Of a DNA stretch of 64,000 nucleotides, positions 34,084 to 43,181 are shown piece after piece. The stretch's first letter is position 1; each line of letters starts with the position of its first letter. The notes under the pieces are model-generated. The model saw nothing but the letters and a program-made list of their open reading frames with translations. It did not search any database and had not been told where the DNA came from. The stretch comes from an uncultured Porphyromonadaceae bacterium. GTDB lineage: Bacteria; Bacteroidota; Bacteroidia; Bacteroidales; Muribaculaceae. A program made the position numbers and the translations under genes. The stretch is taken from contig CABUPJ010000003.1 of the NCBI GenBank assembly GCA_902493335.1, forward strand, positions 20,415 through 84,414. Direction: 5' to 3'.

Positions 34084-36084
34084 TCAGTTGCGTTCTTTGA
34101 TGAGGCCTCGGCGATAGGCGGCGAGGAGTTTGTTGAGGTCGATGATCTGGCTGGCGAGCTCGCGGCCTTTATCGGTGTCGCGCACACGCATGCGGTCTGA
34201 TTTATGCTCGCTGACAACGGTGTTCGAGACAATATCAAGGCCTTCCTCGATGGCCTTGACCTGAGATTCGAAAGGTTCGTGTTCGACAAGCTGGAATCCG
34301 CGCGAATGGTAGACGAGCGTATATCCGGCTATGCCCGTATGGGGCTGATAGGCTTTCGAGAAGCCGCCGTCAATCACGAGGCGCTTGCCACCGGCCTTGA
34401 CGGGATTTTCGCCTTTGAGGGTGCGCACGGGCACATGGCCGTTGATGATATGCGAGCCTTCGGCAGGAAGACCGAACTCGGCGAGTATCTTGTCGCAGAC
34501 TTCGGCATCGTCGGCGAGTGTATAGTAGTTGCCGCGGGGTTCGGTGTGTGTCGCGGGGTCGTCGATGAGATAGCGCTCGAGAGTCGTCATCTTGCTTTTG
34601 TCGAAAAGTGGAGAGTCGGGACCACACCATAGATACCACATATAATCTATGGCATAGTTCCGTTCGGGTTCGTCGCCGCCGCGGCAGGCAAGCTGCACAA
34701 GCGTGTCGAGACGGTCGAGCAGACGTTTGCCGCTGAAAGTCTCGCCGTCGACAGTGACGTCTTTGAATGAGGCGTCGGCGTTCATCGGTATCGAGGCGTG
34801 GAACATCAGATTGTTGTTGCACGACAGATAAAGCGAACCGTGGCTGAGAAGACATTCGATATGTCGTCCGAGGCGTTCGCTGTTGACAAATGAGTTGTGG
34901 AGCAGTCCGACAATCTGACTCTCGGCTTCTGTGAGACGGTAGGGGTTCCCGGGGTCAATCGTCGGGAAGTCGGTATCTTTGAGCTGATATTCTGTGCCGT
35001 CGATATTGATGGTGCCGCGTGCATAGTCGATTCGGCCGAGCAGCAGGCGGTCTTCCATCCTGTAGTCGGGGTGACGATCGATGATCTGTCCCTCGAGTTT
35101 CCACTGTATGACCGCGATGGCTTTGTGCATGCCGGCCATGATGGCTTTTTCATATTCTGAATACATGCGCTCGGGGTCTTTTATGCGGGGCTTGTATATC
35201 GCGGCGTCGACATCTTTGTATGTCTCCATGGCGAAGGTAGCCAGCGGCAGTAGGTTGATGGCATAGCCTTCTTCAAGAGTTTCGACATTGCCGTATCTCA
35301 GGGCGATTCTGACGGCGTTGGCTATCGAGGCGTCGTTGCCGGCGTATGCGCCCATCCAGAGAATGTCGTGGTTGCCCCACTGAATATCGAAGTCGTGGTA
35401 GGCGCAGATGGTGTCCATGATTATATGCGCGCCCGGGCCGCGGTCATAGATGTCGCCGATGACATGGAGCCTGTCGATGGCGAGACGCTGTATCAGCTCG
35501 CACATGGCGGCGATGAAATCGTCGGCGCGGCGCGTCGAGATGATTGTCGAGATGATTTGCTTGAAATAATCCTGTTTGTTGGGGTCAGCTTCGGTCTCGT
35601 GGAGCAGCTCCTGGATTATGTAGCTGAAGTCTTTCGGGAGCGCTTTGTTGACCTTCGAGCGGGTATATTTCGACGAAACGCTCTGGCAGACTTTGACAAG
35701 GCGGTTGAGCATGATCTCATACCACTCGCATATATCTGTCTCATGCTGTTTGACGAGTTTGAGTTTCTCGCGTGGATAATAAATCAGAGTGCAGAGATCT
35801 TTCTTCTCGGCTTCGCGCAGTGTCGTGCCGAAGATTTCGTTGACTTTACGTTTGACAGTGCCGGAGGCGTTTTTCAAGACATGCTGGAATGCTTCGTATT
35901 CACCGTGGATGTCGGTGAGGAAATGCTCGGTGCCTTTGGGCAGATTGAGGATAGCTTCGAGATTTATGATTTCAGTGCTTGCCGACGCGATTGTCGGGAA
36001 CGACCGCGACAGCAGTTCGAGATATTTGAGATCGGCTTTGATTTCGGCGGTAGAGTAGTGTATGTGACGGTTCATTTTAATCAT
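34084..36084 (-). CDS. fbp: Fructose-1,6-bisphosphatase, class III
   Basis: Gluconeogenic enzyme that hydrolyses fructose-1,6-bisphosphate to fructose-6-phosphate. The 666 residues match the large class III (Firmicutes/Bacteroidetes) type built on a metallophosphatase core. Metal-ligand motifs are LTDIHGEYEAF (DxH), VIGDIYDRGPG (GDxxDRG) and QWGNHDILWMG (GNHD), and conserved His residues follow, as in IINGHVPV. Translation may start at either of two Met codons (residues 1 and 4). The first ATG shares one base with the stop of the channel gene upstream, so the two are translationally coupled. Confidence 0.96.
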   Translation of the reverse strand: MIKMNRHIHYSTAEIKADLKYLELLSRSFPTIASASTEIINLEAILNLPKGTEHFLTDIHGEYEAFQHVLKNASGTVKRKVNEIFGTTLREAEKKDLCTLIYYPREKLKLVKQHETDICEWYEIMLNRLVKVCQSVSSKYTRSKVNKALPKDFSYIIQELLHETEADPNKQDYFKQIISTIISTRRADDFIAAMCELIQRLAIDRLHVIGDIYDRGPGAHIIMDTICAYHDFDIQWGNHDILWMGAYAGNDASIANAVRIALRYGNVETLEEGYAINLLPLATFAMETYKDVDAAIYKPRIKDPERMYSEYEKAIMAGMHKAIAVIQWKLEGQIIDRHPDYRMEDRLLLGRIDYARGTINIDGTEYQLKDTDFPTIDPGNPYRLTEAESQIVGLLHNSFVNSERLGRHIECLLSHGSLYLSCNNNLMFHASIPMNADASFKDVTVDGETFSGKRLLDRLDTLVQLACRGGDEPERNYAIDYMWYLWCGPDSPLFDKSKMTTLERYLIDDPATHTEPRGNYYTLADDAEVCDKILAEFGLPAEGSHIINGHVPVRTLKGENPVKAGGKRLVIDGGFSKAYQPHTGIAGYTLVYHSRGFQLVEHEPFESQVKAIEEGLDIVSNTVVSEHKSDRMRVRDTDKGRELASQIIDLNKLLAAYRRGLIKERN

Positions 36085-38534
36085 TATTTTTTGTCGGTAA
36101 CGACATATTTACTGAGGTCTTCAGGCCAGCGGAGTCGCTTGTTTTCAATATCTTCAGCAGCTTTTACTATATAAGGTATACTCTTGATGATATAGACGTC
36201 ATATAACCATGGCTCAGACGATTTCTCTTCAGGGACCCATTCACCGCTCCAAAGGTCAATATCTTTGGTCATGTCGCGCAAGCGCTCGTTGGATAGCAGG
36301 TTTATATGAACGTGACGGCTTTTCAGCTCCGATTTTTTGGCACTTACGGCTTGTTTAAAGGCTTCCGGATCGGCTGATTCGTCGGGAAGCTCGCACGCAA
36401 GTACCGGACGGTAGCCGATAAGCAGCTCTTCGACGTTCCAGCGGTTGTGCTCGGTCAGCGCGAGCAGTTTTTTCTCTTCGTCGGTCATCGGTCTGACATC
36501 CTTAGTGTTGGCAATGCCGATGGACCTGAGTTTAAACGGTATGGAGTTGGCCGAATAGAGCGACGACCATATCGAGGCGATGCGGCTCTTGCCGTTTTTA
36601 TTGCCGAGGCTTTGCCATTGCAGCATCACGTCGACAAAGGTGTCGACGGCTTTCTGTGACAGCTTTCCTTCATCGGGGCCTGATGCTATCTTATCACCGA
36701 TGCTGTTGATTTCCGTATTCGTGTAGACATAGTTGATCATGGCCGGCATCGTCTGGTCGAGGTGCTTCAGGATGCAACAGCTTTTGAGCATGCCGAAAGG
36801 TCTCAGACGTTCATACCGGCGGAATTTGTCGTTGTCTTTGATGGTTACACCGCTTGCGAGGTCGTTGATGAGAGCTCCGGTCGAATTCTGATGGACTAAC
36901 ACCTGCAGACAGTCTGTGTAGACGGCTTCGGGCATATAGAGCGCGGCCGAAGCGGCGGCTGCGTCGTCGGGTATGCAGATGGCGATTGATGTCCTGTAGT
37001 TCCTGTCTGTGGCCGCGGCTGTGAGATAGCGTCTGACGGCGGGGTCGGCGATGTCGCCCTTGATGAACTCCCAGTCGACGTCGACGAAGTTGTCGCCGAG
37101 CATGCCGTAGGGATATTTGGCGTTGAACGGTGACGACGGGTCGGTTTTCCACGGCTCGACCCAAGCCTCCGGAGTACGCTTCCTGCCGTCTTTGACGGGG
37201 TCGATATGAGGCGGACAGTCATAGACGAGATTTCCCGCGCCGGCATCGGCGTAGCGGCTGCGCGACAGCTCGAAGAGTGCGTTGAAACGGCCTTTGAAGT
37301 AATTCATCTCGCGGTCGGCGTTGATGTCGATGAAGGTTATCAATGTACGCGGATGCCCCAGCTTTTTGTTGAGGAAGTTGGGAAAATGACAGGCGTGGGC
37401 AGCCTCGACGGCCATCGAGACGCCTTCTCGCGACATGCCGACTATAATCAGATGGACGCGCTCGGGCGAGTCGAATCTGATGCCTTCTTTGCCGTCGAGC
37501 GGTTTATAGCGGTCGTTTTCGCTGACGATGACCTGCTGGGCCCAGATTTCATAGATATTGAAGGGCATGAATTTGAGTTTGCCTTTGTCTTTAAGCTCGA
37601 CATCGGTAAACTGGAAGGCTGTGAACGTCGACTGATGGTCGAACATGACATTGCATGGTATCGGGCGGTATACCTTGGTTTTCGGGTCGGGCGACTGGTC
37701 GTCGTTTCCGCCGGTTGTCGCTTTGACTTCGAGCGGCGTGACGTCGTGGGCTTTCTGACCGACGATTTCCCCGACTATATTAAGCGACTTGAGGTTGATG
37801 GCGTCGTGGCTTGTGCCGTCGATGTCACGCGACTCGCCGATGATGAATATCTCTTTTGCCAGCTCGAGGTTCAGCTCCAGAAGATTTTCTTTTGAGGTGC
37901 GCTCGCCGAAGTAGATGATGACCGACTCGAGGTCGTCGGCGTCGTTGAGAACCGACAGCAGTTCGCGGCGCAGTTCTTCGGGGTCGCGTTTGGTCTGGAT
38001 GAGGATGTAGTCATATTCGCGGCGTTCTTTCATCTCCTTGATTAGACTTGCCACTACTGGATGACCGCCGATGATTACGGCGAATTCCGATTTCTTGAAA
38101 ATATTATAGCGGGCCTGGCCGTTCTCATACTCGCTCCGGCGGTTGCTCAGCCAGTTGACAAGCACGGTGACGACAATGCCGTTGACCGCGAACAGGCCGA
38201 AAAGCGTTACGGCGATGCCGTAGATCCAGTCGACGAAGTGGCCGTCTTCGAGCGAGTTGGGATTGGTCAGCTGAACGAATGTCGTGTAGACATTCCAGTT
38301 TGTCTCGCCTTCGGCTCTGCAATAGATATAGTTGATGGCGAGTCCGACGAGCCACATGGTCAGAAAGATGACAAGCGTGATTGCCATGAAAAAACCGAAC
38401 TGACGTTTGAGGCTTTTGCTCATAAGCCGGTTGAGTGTCAGTTCATAGCGGCTGCCGCTCCAGTGTCGTGGCGACCATTCGTTGTATAGGTGACGACCTT
38501 TGTTGTTTTTCTGCTTCATGGCTACGTTTTTCAA
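36084..38534 (-). CDS. CASTOR/POLLUX-like ion channel with RCK-type and RyR domains
   Basis: 816 residues. Two strong membrane helices (about 47-69, FGFFMAITLVIFLTMWLVGLA, and 103-128) flank a pore-like loop (about 75-100). A Rossmann/TrkA-N-like domain follows (FAVIIGGHPVVASLIKEM near 150, with ESVIIYFGERTSKENLL), then a second such unit from about 355 (VHLIIVGMSREGVSMAVEAA). Near 690-720 LLALTEHNRWNVEELLIGYR is the RyR-domain signature. This is the layout of bacterial CASTOR/POLLUX-type cation channels gated by a cytosolic ring; ion and ligand are unknown. A second Met at residue 6 (38519) is also possible as the start, since the -7 box lies very close to 38534. Coupled to fbp. Confidence 0.82.
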   Translation of the reverse strand: MKNVAMKQKNNKGRHLYNEWSPRHWSGSRYELTLNRLMSKSLKRQFGFFMAITLVIFLTMWLVGLAINYIYCRAEGETNWNVYTTFVQLTNPNSLEDGHFVDWIYGIAVTLFGLFAVNGIVVTVLVNWLSNRRSEYENGQARYNIFKKSEFAVIIGGHPVVASLIKEMKERREYDYILIQTKRDPEELRRELLSVLNDADDLESVIIYFGERTSKENLLELNLELAKEIFIIGESRDIDGTSHDAINLKSLNIVGEIVGQKAHDVTPLEVKATTGGNDDQSPDPKTKVYRPIPCNVMFDHQSTFTAFQFTDVELKDKGKLKFMPFNIYEIWAQQVIVSENDRYKPLDGKEGIRFDSPERVHLIIVGMSREGVSMAVEAAHACHFPNFLNKKLGHPRTLITFIDINADREMNYFKGRFNALFELSRSRYADAGAGNLVYDCPPHIDPVKDGRKRTPEAWVEPWKTDPSSPFNAKYPYGMLGDNFVDVDWEFIKGDIADPAVRRYLTAAATDRNYRTSIAICIPDDAAAASAALYMPEAVYTDCLQVLVHQNSTGALINDLASGVTIKDNDKFRRYERLRPFGMLKSCCILKHLDQTMPAMINYVYTNTEINSIGDKIASGPDEGKLSQKAVDTFVDVMLQWQSLGNKNGKSRIASIWSSLYSANSIPFKLRSIGIANTKDVRPMTDEEKKLLALTEHNRWNVEELLIGYRPVLACELPDESADPEAFKQAVSAKKSELKSRHVHINLLSNERLRDMTKDIDLWSGEWVPEEKSSEPWLYDVYIIKSIPYIVKAAEDIENKRLRWPEDLSKYVVTDKK

Positions 38535-38541
38535 ATTTTTA

Positions 38542-38549
38542 CAAAATTA
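38542..38549 (-). promoter_or_regulatory. -7 promoter box of the channel-fbp operon
   Basis: Reads TAATTTTG on the minus strand, a full match, with a predicted start only about four bases before the first ATG. Either the message is nearly leaderless or the second ATG at 38519 is used. Confidence 0.45.
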
Positions 38550-38589
38550 ATCTTTTTGTATAAATAATTGTGGTCGGCGACGAAAAAAA

Positions 38590-38615
38590 CGGCGACCGCA
38601 ATCATGCGGCCGCCG
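38590..38615 (-). terminator. Terminator of the nqr operon
   Basis: CGGCGACCGCA (38590-38600) and TGCGGCCGCCG (38605-38615) make an 11-base GC-rich stem with one mismatch and a 4-base loop. On the minus strand seven T residues follow. Confidence 0.9.
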
Positions 38616-38641
38616 CGTATATCTGTAAGAGAAGGCGTTTT

Positions 38642-39946
38642 TTAGCCTCCGAAGTTGTCGTAATGGATTGATGACGGCTCGACGCCGAGGCCATAGAGCA
38701 TCTTGTTGACGGCATTGCTCATCGGGCCTGGACCGCACATATAGTACTCGATATCCTCGGGATCGGGATGGTCTTTGAGATATGTATCGTAGATTACCTG
38801 ATGGACGAAGCCGGGTGTATAGGCCACGCCGATTTCGTCGGCGACGGGGTCGGGACGGTCGAGCGCGAGGTGAAATTTGAAATTGGGGAATTCTTTCTCA
38901 AGAGCGAGGAAATCGTCGAGATAGAAGACCTCGTTGAGGGCGCGGGCGCCGTAGAAATAGTTCATGACACGGTCGGTGCAGTGGAGCGTCTTTGTCATGT
39001 GCATGATCTGCGAGCGCAGGGGAGCCATGCCGGCGCCACCGCCAATCCACATCATTTCGGCCTTTGAGTCGAAAATAGGATGGAAGTCGCCGTAGGGACC
39101 GCTCATCAGCACCTTGTCGCCGGGTTTGAGTGTGAAGATATAGCTCGACGCGATGCCCGGATTGACGTCCATGAAACCGACCTCGGGTTTCGGCTTGAAC
39201 GGAGGCGTCGCGATGCGCACGGTGAGCATGATGCGGTCGCCCTCGGCCGGATAGTTGGCCATGGAGTAGGCGCGTATTGTCGTATCCTCGTTCTTGCATT
39301 TGAGCGAGAAGAGGCCGAATTTTTCCCATGCCGGCAGATACTCGGGGCCGATGAGGTCTTTGTCGATGTCGCGGTCATAGTCCATCGAGAATGCAGGTAT
39401 CTTAATCTGCGCGTAAGAGCCGGGGATGAAGTTCATGTGTTCGCCCTCGGGCAGTTTGACGATAAACTCCTTGATGAAAGTGGCGACGTTGCGGTTCGAG
39501 ATGACCTCGCACTCCCACTCCTTGACGTCGAGCACCGATGCCGGCACGTCGATTTTGAGGTCGCCTTTGACTTTGAGCTGACAGCCAAGACGCCAGCCTT
39601 CTTTGATTTCCTTGCGGGTGAAATGGACCGTTTCAGTCGGCAGTATCTCGCCGCCGCCTTCGACGACCTTGACCTTGCACTGGCCGCAGCTGCCTTTGCC
39701 GCCGCAGGCCGAGGGAAGGAAAATGTTGTTGTCGGCCATGGTCGAGAGGAGTGATTTGCCCGAAGAGGCTTCGACTGTCTTGTCGTTGTTGATGGTGATG
39801 GTGACGTTGCCGGTGTTGACAAGATATTTCTTGGCAATCAGTAGTATTATCACCAGAACGAGCGTTATCAGCAGGAATATGCCTACGCCCGTGAGCAGGG
39901 TGAGGCTTGTTGTCGATTGCAGTAATATTTGGTTGAGCGTTGTCAT
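38642..39946 (-). CDS. nqrF: Na+-translocating NADH:quinone reductase subunit F
   Basis: NADH-oxidising subunit of the Na+ pump NQR; electrons go from NADH through FAD and a [2Fe-2S] cluster into the complex. 434 residues. One N-terminal helix (about 15-37) anchors it. The plant-type ferredoxin domain has cluster ligands in CGGKGSCGQC plus a later Cys in LGCQLKV. The reductase part has the FAD motif RAYSMANYP, the NADH-binding GGGAGMAPLRSQ and the C-terminal YYMCGPGPM. Last gene of nqrABCDEF. Confidence 0.97.
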   Translation of the reverse strand: MTTLNQILLQSTTSLTLLTGVGIFLLITLVLVIILLIAKKYLVNTGNVTITINNDKTVEASSGKSLLSTMADNNIFLPSACGGKGSCGQCKVKVVEGGGEILPTETVHFTRKEIKEGWRLGCQLKVKGDLKIDVPASVLDVKEWECEVISNRNVATFIKEFIVKLPEGEHMNFIPGSYAQIKIPAFSMDYDRDIDKDLIGPEYLPAWEKFGLFSLKCKNEDTTIRAYSMANYPAEGDRIMLTVRIATPPFKPKPEVGFMDVNPGIASSYIFTLKPGDKVLMSGPYGDFHPIFDSKAEMMWIGGGAGMAPLRSQIMHMTKTLHCTDRVMNYFYGARALNEVFYLDDFLALEKEFPNFKFHLALDRPDPVADEIGVAYTPGFVHQVIYDTYLKDHPDPEDIEYYMCGPGPMSNAVNKMLYGLGVEPSSIHYDNFGG

Positions 39947-39952
39947 GTCTGA

Positions 39953-40570
39953 TCAGATTTTAATGCCGAGAAAGCTCATGAACGCTATTCCCATCAAGGC
40001 GGTTAAGATGAATGTGATGCCGACGCCGCGGAGCGGAGCGGGTATATTCGAGTACTGGGCGATGCGTTCGCGTATGGCGGCGATGGCCGTGATGGCGAGG
40101 AGCCAGCCGAGACCCCATCCGCCGCCGGCGCATACTGCCGTCCAGACGTTGGGAAAATCACGCTGCTGCATGAACAGCGAACCGCCGAGGATGGCGCAGT
40201 TGACGGCGATAAGAGGCAGGAAGATGCCGAGCGAGGCATAGAGCGACGGGCTGTATTTCTCGACCACCATCTCGACGAGCTGGGTCATCGAGGCGATGAC
40301 GGCGATGAAGAGTATCAGCGACAGGAAGCTGAGGTCTATGCCGGCATATTCGGGGCCGAGCCAGGAGAGGGCGCCCGCTTTCAGCACATAGGTTTCAAGA
40401 AGATAGTTGATGGGAAGCGTGATGACGAGCATGAATGTCACGGCGACGCCGAGACCGAAGGCGGTCTTGACATTCTTGCTCACCGCCAGAAACGAGCACA
40501 TGCCTAAGAAGTAGGCGAATATCATGTTGTCGACGAAAATCGACCTTATGAACAGATTGAAATTTTCCAT
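39953..40570 (-). CDS. nqrE: Na+-translocating NADH:quinone reductase subunit E
   Basis: 205-residue membrane subunit with six hydrophobic segments, homologous to NqrD and RnfA. The N-terminus LFIRSIFVDNMIFAYFLGMC and the repeat-like later half are family hallmarks; a conserved Cys lies in the first helix (FLGMCSF) and another in NCAILGG, matching the pair that holds the intramembrane iron site between NqrD and NqrE. Follows nqrD by 23 bases. Confidence 0.97.
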   Translation of the reverse strand: MENFNLFIRSIFVDNMIFAYFLGMCSFLAVSKNVKTAFGLGVAVTFMLVITLPINYLLETYVLKAGALSWLGPEYAGIDLSFLSLILFIAVIASMTQLVEMVVEKYSPSLYASLGIFLPLIAVNCAILGGSLFMQQRDFPNVWTAVCAGGGWGLGWLLAITAIAAIRERIAQYSNIPAPLRGVGITFILTALMGIAFMSFLGIKI

Positions 40571-40593
40571 AATTCGCGGTTATAATGTCTGAT

Positions 40594-41220
40594 TTATGGT
40601 TCCTGAAGATCTTTGTTGCGGCTGCGGTGTACCCAGATGATGCAGGCCACGGTGACGAGCGCCATGGGCGGCAGAATCATCAGGCCGTTGTTGACATATC
40701 CGGCTTCATAGAACGAGTCGGGCACGACCTGATAGCCGAGCAGTGTGCCGCTGCCGAGCAGTTCGCGGAAGAAGCCCACGATTATCAATATGATGGCGTA
40801 ACCGACGCCGTTGCCTATGCCGTCGAGAAACGAGGCCCACGGACGGTTGGCCATCGCGAAGGCTTCGAGACGGCCCATCAGGATACAATTGGTTATTATC
40901 AGGCCGATGAACACCGACAGCTGTTTGCTGACATCATAGGCATAGGCCTGCAGCAGCTGGCTGACGATGACGACGAGACCGGCGACGACAACGAGCTGGA
41001 CGATAATACGTATGTTTGTCGGAATCGTGTTGCGTATCAGTGATATAATTACATTCGAGAATGCGAGGACGGCTATGACCGAGAGTCCCATGACCATGGC
41101 CGGGGCAAGTTTTGCCGTGACTGCTAGCACAGAGCAGATGCCAAGAATCTGTACTATTACCGGATTGTTTTTAGAGAACGGATTGAAAAGTACGCTTTTA
41201 TAATCAATTTTTTCGGCCAT
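40594..41220 (-). CDS. nqrD: Na+-translocating NADH:quinone reductase subunit D
   Basis: 208-residue integral membrane subunit that pairs with NqrE. The N-terminus KSVLFNPFSKNNPVIVQILG is typical, with the first Cys in LGICSVLAV and the second in TNCILMGRLEAFAM, the expected iron-ligand positions. Six hydrophobic segments cover most of the chain. It begins three bases after nqrC. Confidence 0.97.
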   Translation of the reverse strand: MAEKIDYKSVLFNPFSKNNPVIVQILGICSVLAVTAKLAPAMVMGLSVIAVLAFSNVIISLIRNTIPTNIRIIVQLVVVAGLVVIVSQLLQAYAYDVSKQLSVFIGLIITNCILMGRLEAFAMANRPWASFLDGIGNGVGYAIILIIVGFFRELLGSGTLLGYQVVPDSFYEAGYVNNGLMILPPMALVTVACIIWVHRSRNKDLQEP

Positions 41221-41223
41221 GGC

Positions 41224-41934
41224 TTATTTGTTTAAAGTTGACAGAAAATTCTTATAGGGAGTGAGACAGTCATCGAGCATGGCGGCGACGCCCTTGCTGG
41301 TGATAGTGCCGCCCGAGATGGCGTTGACATAATCTTCGCCGTCCGACGGTTTTTGGCCGGCTTTTATGACGTTGACAGGTTTGAACCGGCCGTCTTTGAA
41401 GACGTGCTTGCCGTCAAACTGGTCGCTGAACGCCGGTTTCTCGATTTCGGCGCCCAGACCGGGAGTCTCGCCCTGATGGGCGAAGTAGGCACCATAGATT
41501 GTCGAACCGTCGCTGTCAAACGACACATAGCCCCAGATCGGACCCCAGAGACCGGCACCGTTGACGGGCACGATATATTTGAGACCTTTGTCACCGAGGT
41601 CGCAGACATAGACAGGCAGGAGTCTTTCGGCCGCGGGCTTTTTGCTCTCAATTGTTGTGTTGACGTTGAAGGCGTCGCCGTCGACACGGGCGCCGTCTTC
41701 CCTGATAATGAAACTTTCGGTGATATGCTCGCGGTAGATGTCGATGATGTTCTCGCCTTTTTCAGCGGTGATATGCACAGATGCCATGATCTGACGCATC
41801 TTGTCGGCATCGAGATTGGCCTGCTGGCGGGGTTTTAACGACATTGCCGTGAAAGCGAGCGCCGAGCCGACCAGGACGACGAGCGCCACGATATATATTA
41901 TCGTATAAGTGTTGCTTTGCTTGTTCATGGTCAT
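41224..41934 (-). CDS. nqrC: Na+-translocating NADH:quinone reductase subunit C
   Basis: 236 residues: one N-terminal helix (about 10-30) and a periplasmic FMN domain. The covalent flavin site is the Thr near residue 210 in ISGGTITSKGV, where most homologues have SGAT. The attachment needs the ApbE flavin transferase, which is not in this window. The start overlaps the nqrB stop by four bases (ATGA); a second Met two codons later is possible. Confidence 0.96.
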   Translation of the reverse strand: MTMNKQSNTYTIIYIVALVVLVGSALAFTAMSLKPRQQANLDADKMRQIMASVHITAEKGENIIDIYREHITESFIIREDGARVDGDAFNVNTTIESKKPAAERLLPVYVCDLGDKGLKYIVPVNGAGLWGPIWGYVSFDSDGSTIYGAYFAHQGETPGLGAEIEKPAFSDQFDGKHVFKDGRFKPVNVIKAGQKPSDGEDYVNAISGGTITSKGVAAMLDDCLTPYKNFLSTLNK

Positions 41935-43148
41935 GCTGTTTTTGAGTTTATACGTGTGCGGCGCATGCGTCGGCGGATGTTAGCCTGCACGACACAGTAG
42001 TCGATGAGCGGTGCGAAGGCGTTCATCAGAAGCACTGCGAGCATCGCGCCCTCGGGATAACCGTTGTTGTATGTGCGGATGATGACGGCAATCACGCCGA
42101 TAAGCAGGCCGTAGATATATTTGCCGGTTGTCGTGCGTGCCGCCGTGACCGGGTCGGTAGCCATGAAGACAGCCGCAAAGGCGAAGCCGCCGTAGAGAAG
42201 CTGGTCGACGGGCGACAGATACGAAGCGGGGTAGGTCGGAGTCTCGAATGTGTTGGCGATCCAGCCCATGAGGAGTCCGCCTGCAAAGACAGACAGCATG
42301 ATGCGCCAGTCGGCGATGCGGCAGAAGAGCAGAATCGCGGCGCCGATGAGAATGCAGATTACCGAAGTCTCGCCGAATGAGCCCGGAATAAGGCCGACAA
42401 AAGCGTCCCACGCCGACAGAGGTTCTCCGGCAGCGCCCGTGAGTTCAAGTGCGCCGCCGCTGTGTGTGGCGATCTGACCCAGGGGAGTGGCGCAGGTATA
42501 GCCGTCGACGACGGGAGTACCGTAGCCGAGCGCTTTTCCCGTGGCGACAAACACTTTGTCGCCCGACATCTGTGCCGGATAGCTGAAGAAGAGGACGGCG
42601 CGGGTGACAAGGGCCACGTTGAAGATGTTATAGCCTGTGCCGCCGAAGACTTCCTTGACGAAGATGACCGAGAAGGCTACGGCCACGGCCATCATCCAGA
42701 GCGGAGTCTCGACCGGAAGTATCATAGGTATGAGTATGCCTGAGACAAGGAATCCTTCCTGGATTTCCTCGTGACGCCACTGGGCGAAGGCAAATTCTAT
42801 GCCGAGGCCTACAAGATAGGCGACGACGACTTTGGGCAGTATCGACAGGAAGCCGTAGAGCATCATCTCCCAGAACGGGAAAGTGTCAAGTCCGAGGGCA
42901 AGCTGATGCTGATAGCCCGTGTTATACATGCCGAAAAAGAAACACGGCATCAGAGCCATGACGACGATTATCATCGTGCGTTTCGAGTCTATGGCATCGT
43001 GAATCTGGAGCCCGCGTTTGGGTGAAGTGGTCGACGGCGTGAAAAGGAAGGTGTCGAAACCGTCGAAAACAGATCTGAATGCGTGCAGTTTCCCGCCTTC
43101 TTCAAAGTTGGGCCTTACACGGTCGAGATAGTTTTTTAAAAATTTCAC
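41931..43148 (-). CDS. nqrB: Na+-translocating NADH:quinone reductase subunit B
   Basis: 405-residue membrane subunit that carries covalent FMN, riboflavin and part of the Na+ path. About ten hydrophobic segments. The FMN-Thr site reads DGYTCATPLG; the residue before Ala is Cys where Ser is usual in the Dgx(s/t)(s)(a/g)T pattern. The N-terminal region (DRVRPNFEEGGKLHAFRSVF) and the central GGTGYNIFNVALVTRA are family marks. It lies 33 bases after nqrA. Confidence 0.97.
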   Translation of the reverse strand: MKFLKNYLDRVRPNFEEGGKLHAFRSVFDGFDTFLFTPSTTSPKRGLQIHDAIDSKRTMIIVVMALMPCFFFGMYNTGYQHQLALGLDTFPFWEMMLYGFLSILPKVVVAYLVGLGIEFAFAQWRHEEIQEGFLVSGILIPMILPVETPLWMMAVAVAFSVIFVKEVFGGTGYNIFNVALVTRAVLFFSYPAQMSGDKVFVATGKALGYGTPVVDGYTCATPLGQIATHSGGALELTGAAGEPLSAWDAFVGLIPGSFGETSVICILIGAAILLFCRIADWRIMLSVFAGGLLMGWIANTFETPTYPASYLSPVDQLLYGGFAFAAVFMATDPVTAARTTTGKYIYGLLIGVIAVIIRTYNNGYPEGAMLAVLLMNAFAPLIDYCVVQANIRRRMRRTRINSKTA

Positions 43149-43181
43149 GGTGATATTTTTGTTTGAAGTTAATATCGTATG

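Noticed and set aside
36330..36352. TTGGCACT followed by TACGGCTTG as a second sigma-54 promoter
   Set aside because: The -12 bases do not match at the required spacing, and the site is inside the channel gene's coding sequence.
37206..37895. 229-codon plus-strand frame opposite the channel gene
   Set aside because: Antisense shadow of a conserved protein; no supporting signal.
39080..39754. 224-codon plus-strand frame opposite nqrF
   Set aside because: It is antisense to motif-rich nqrF coding sequence and has no recognisable domain.
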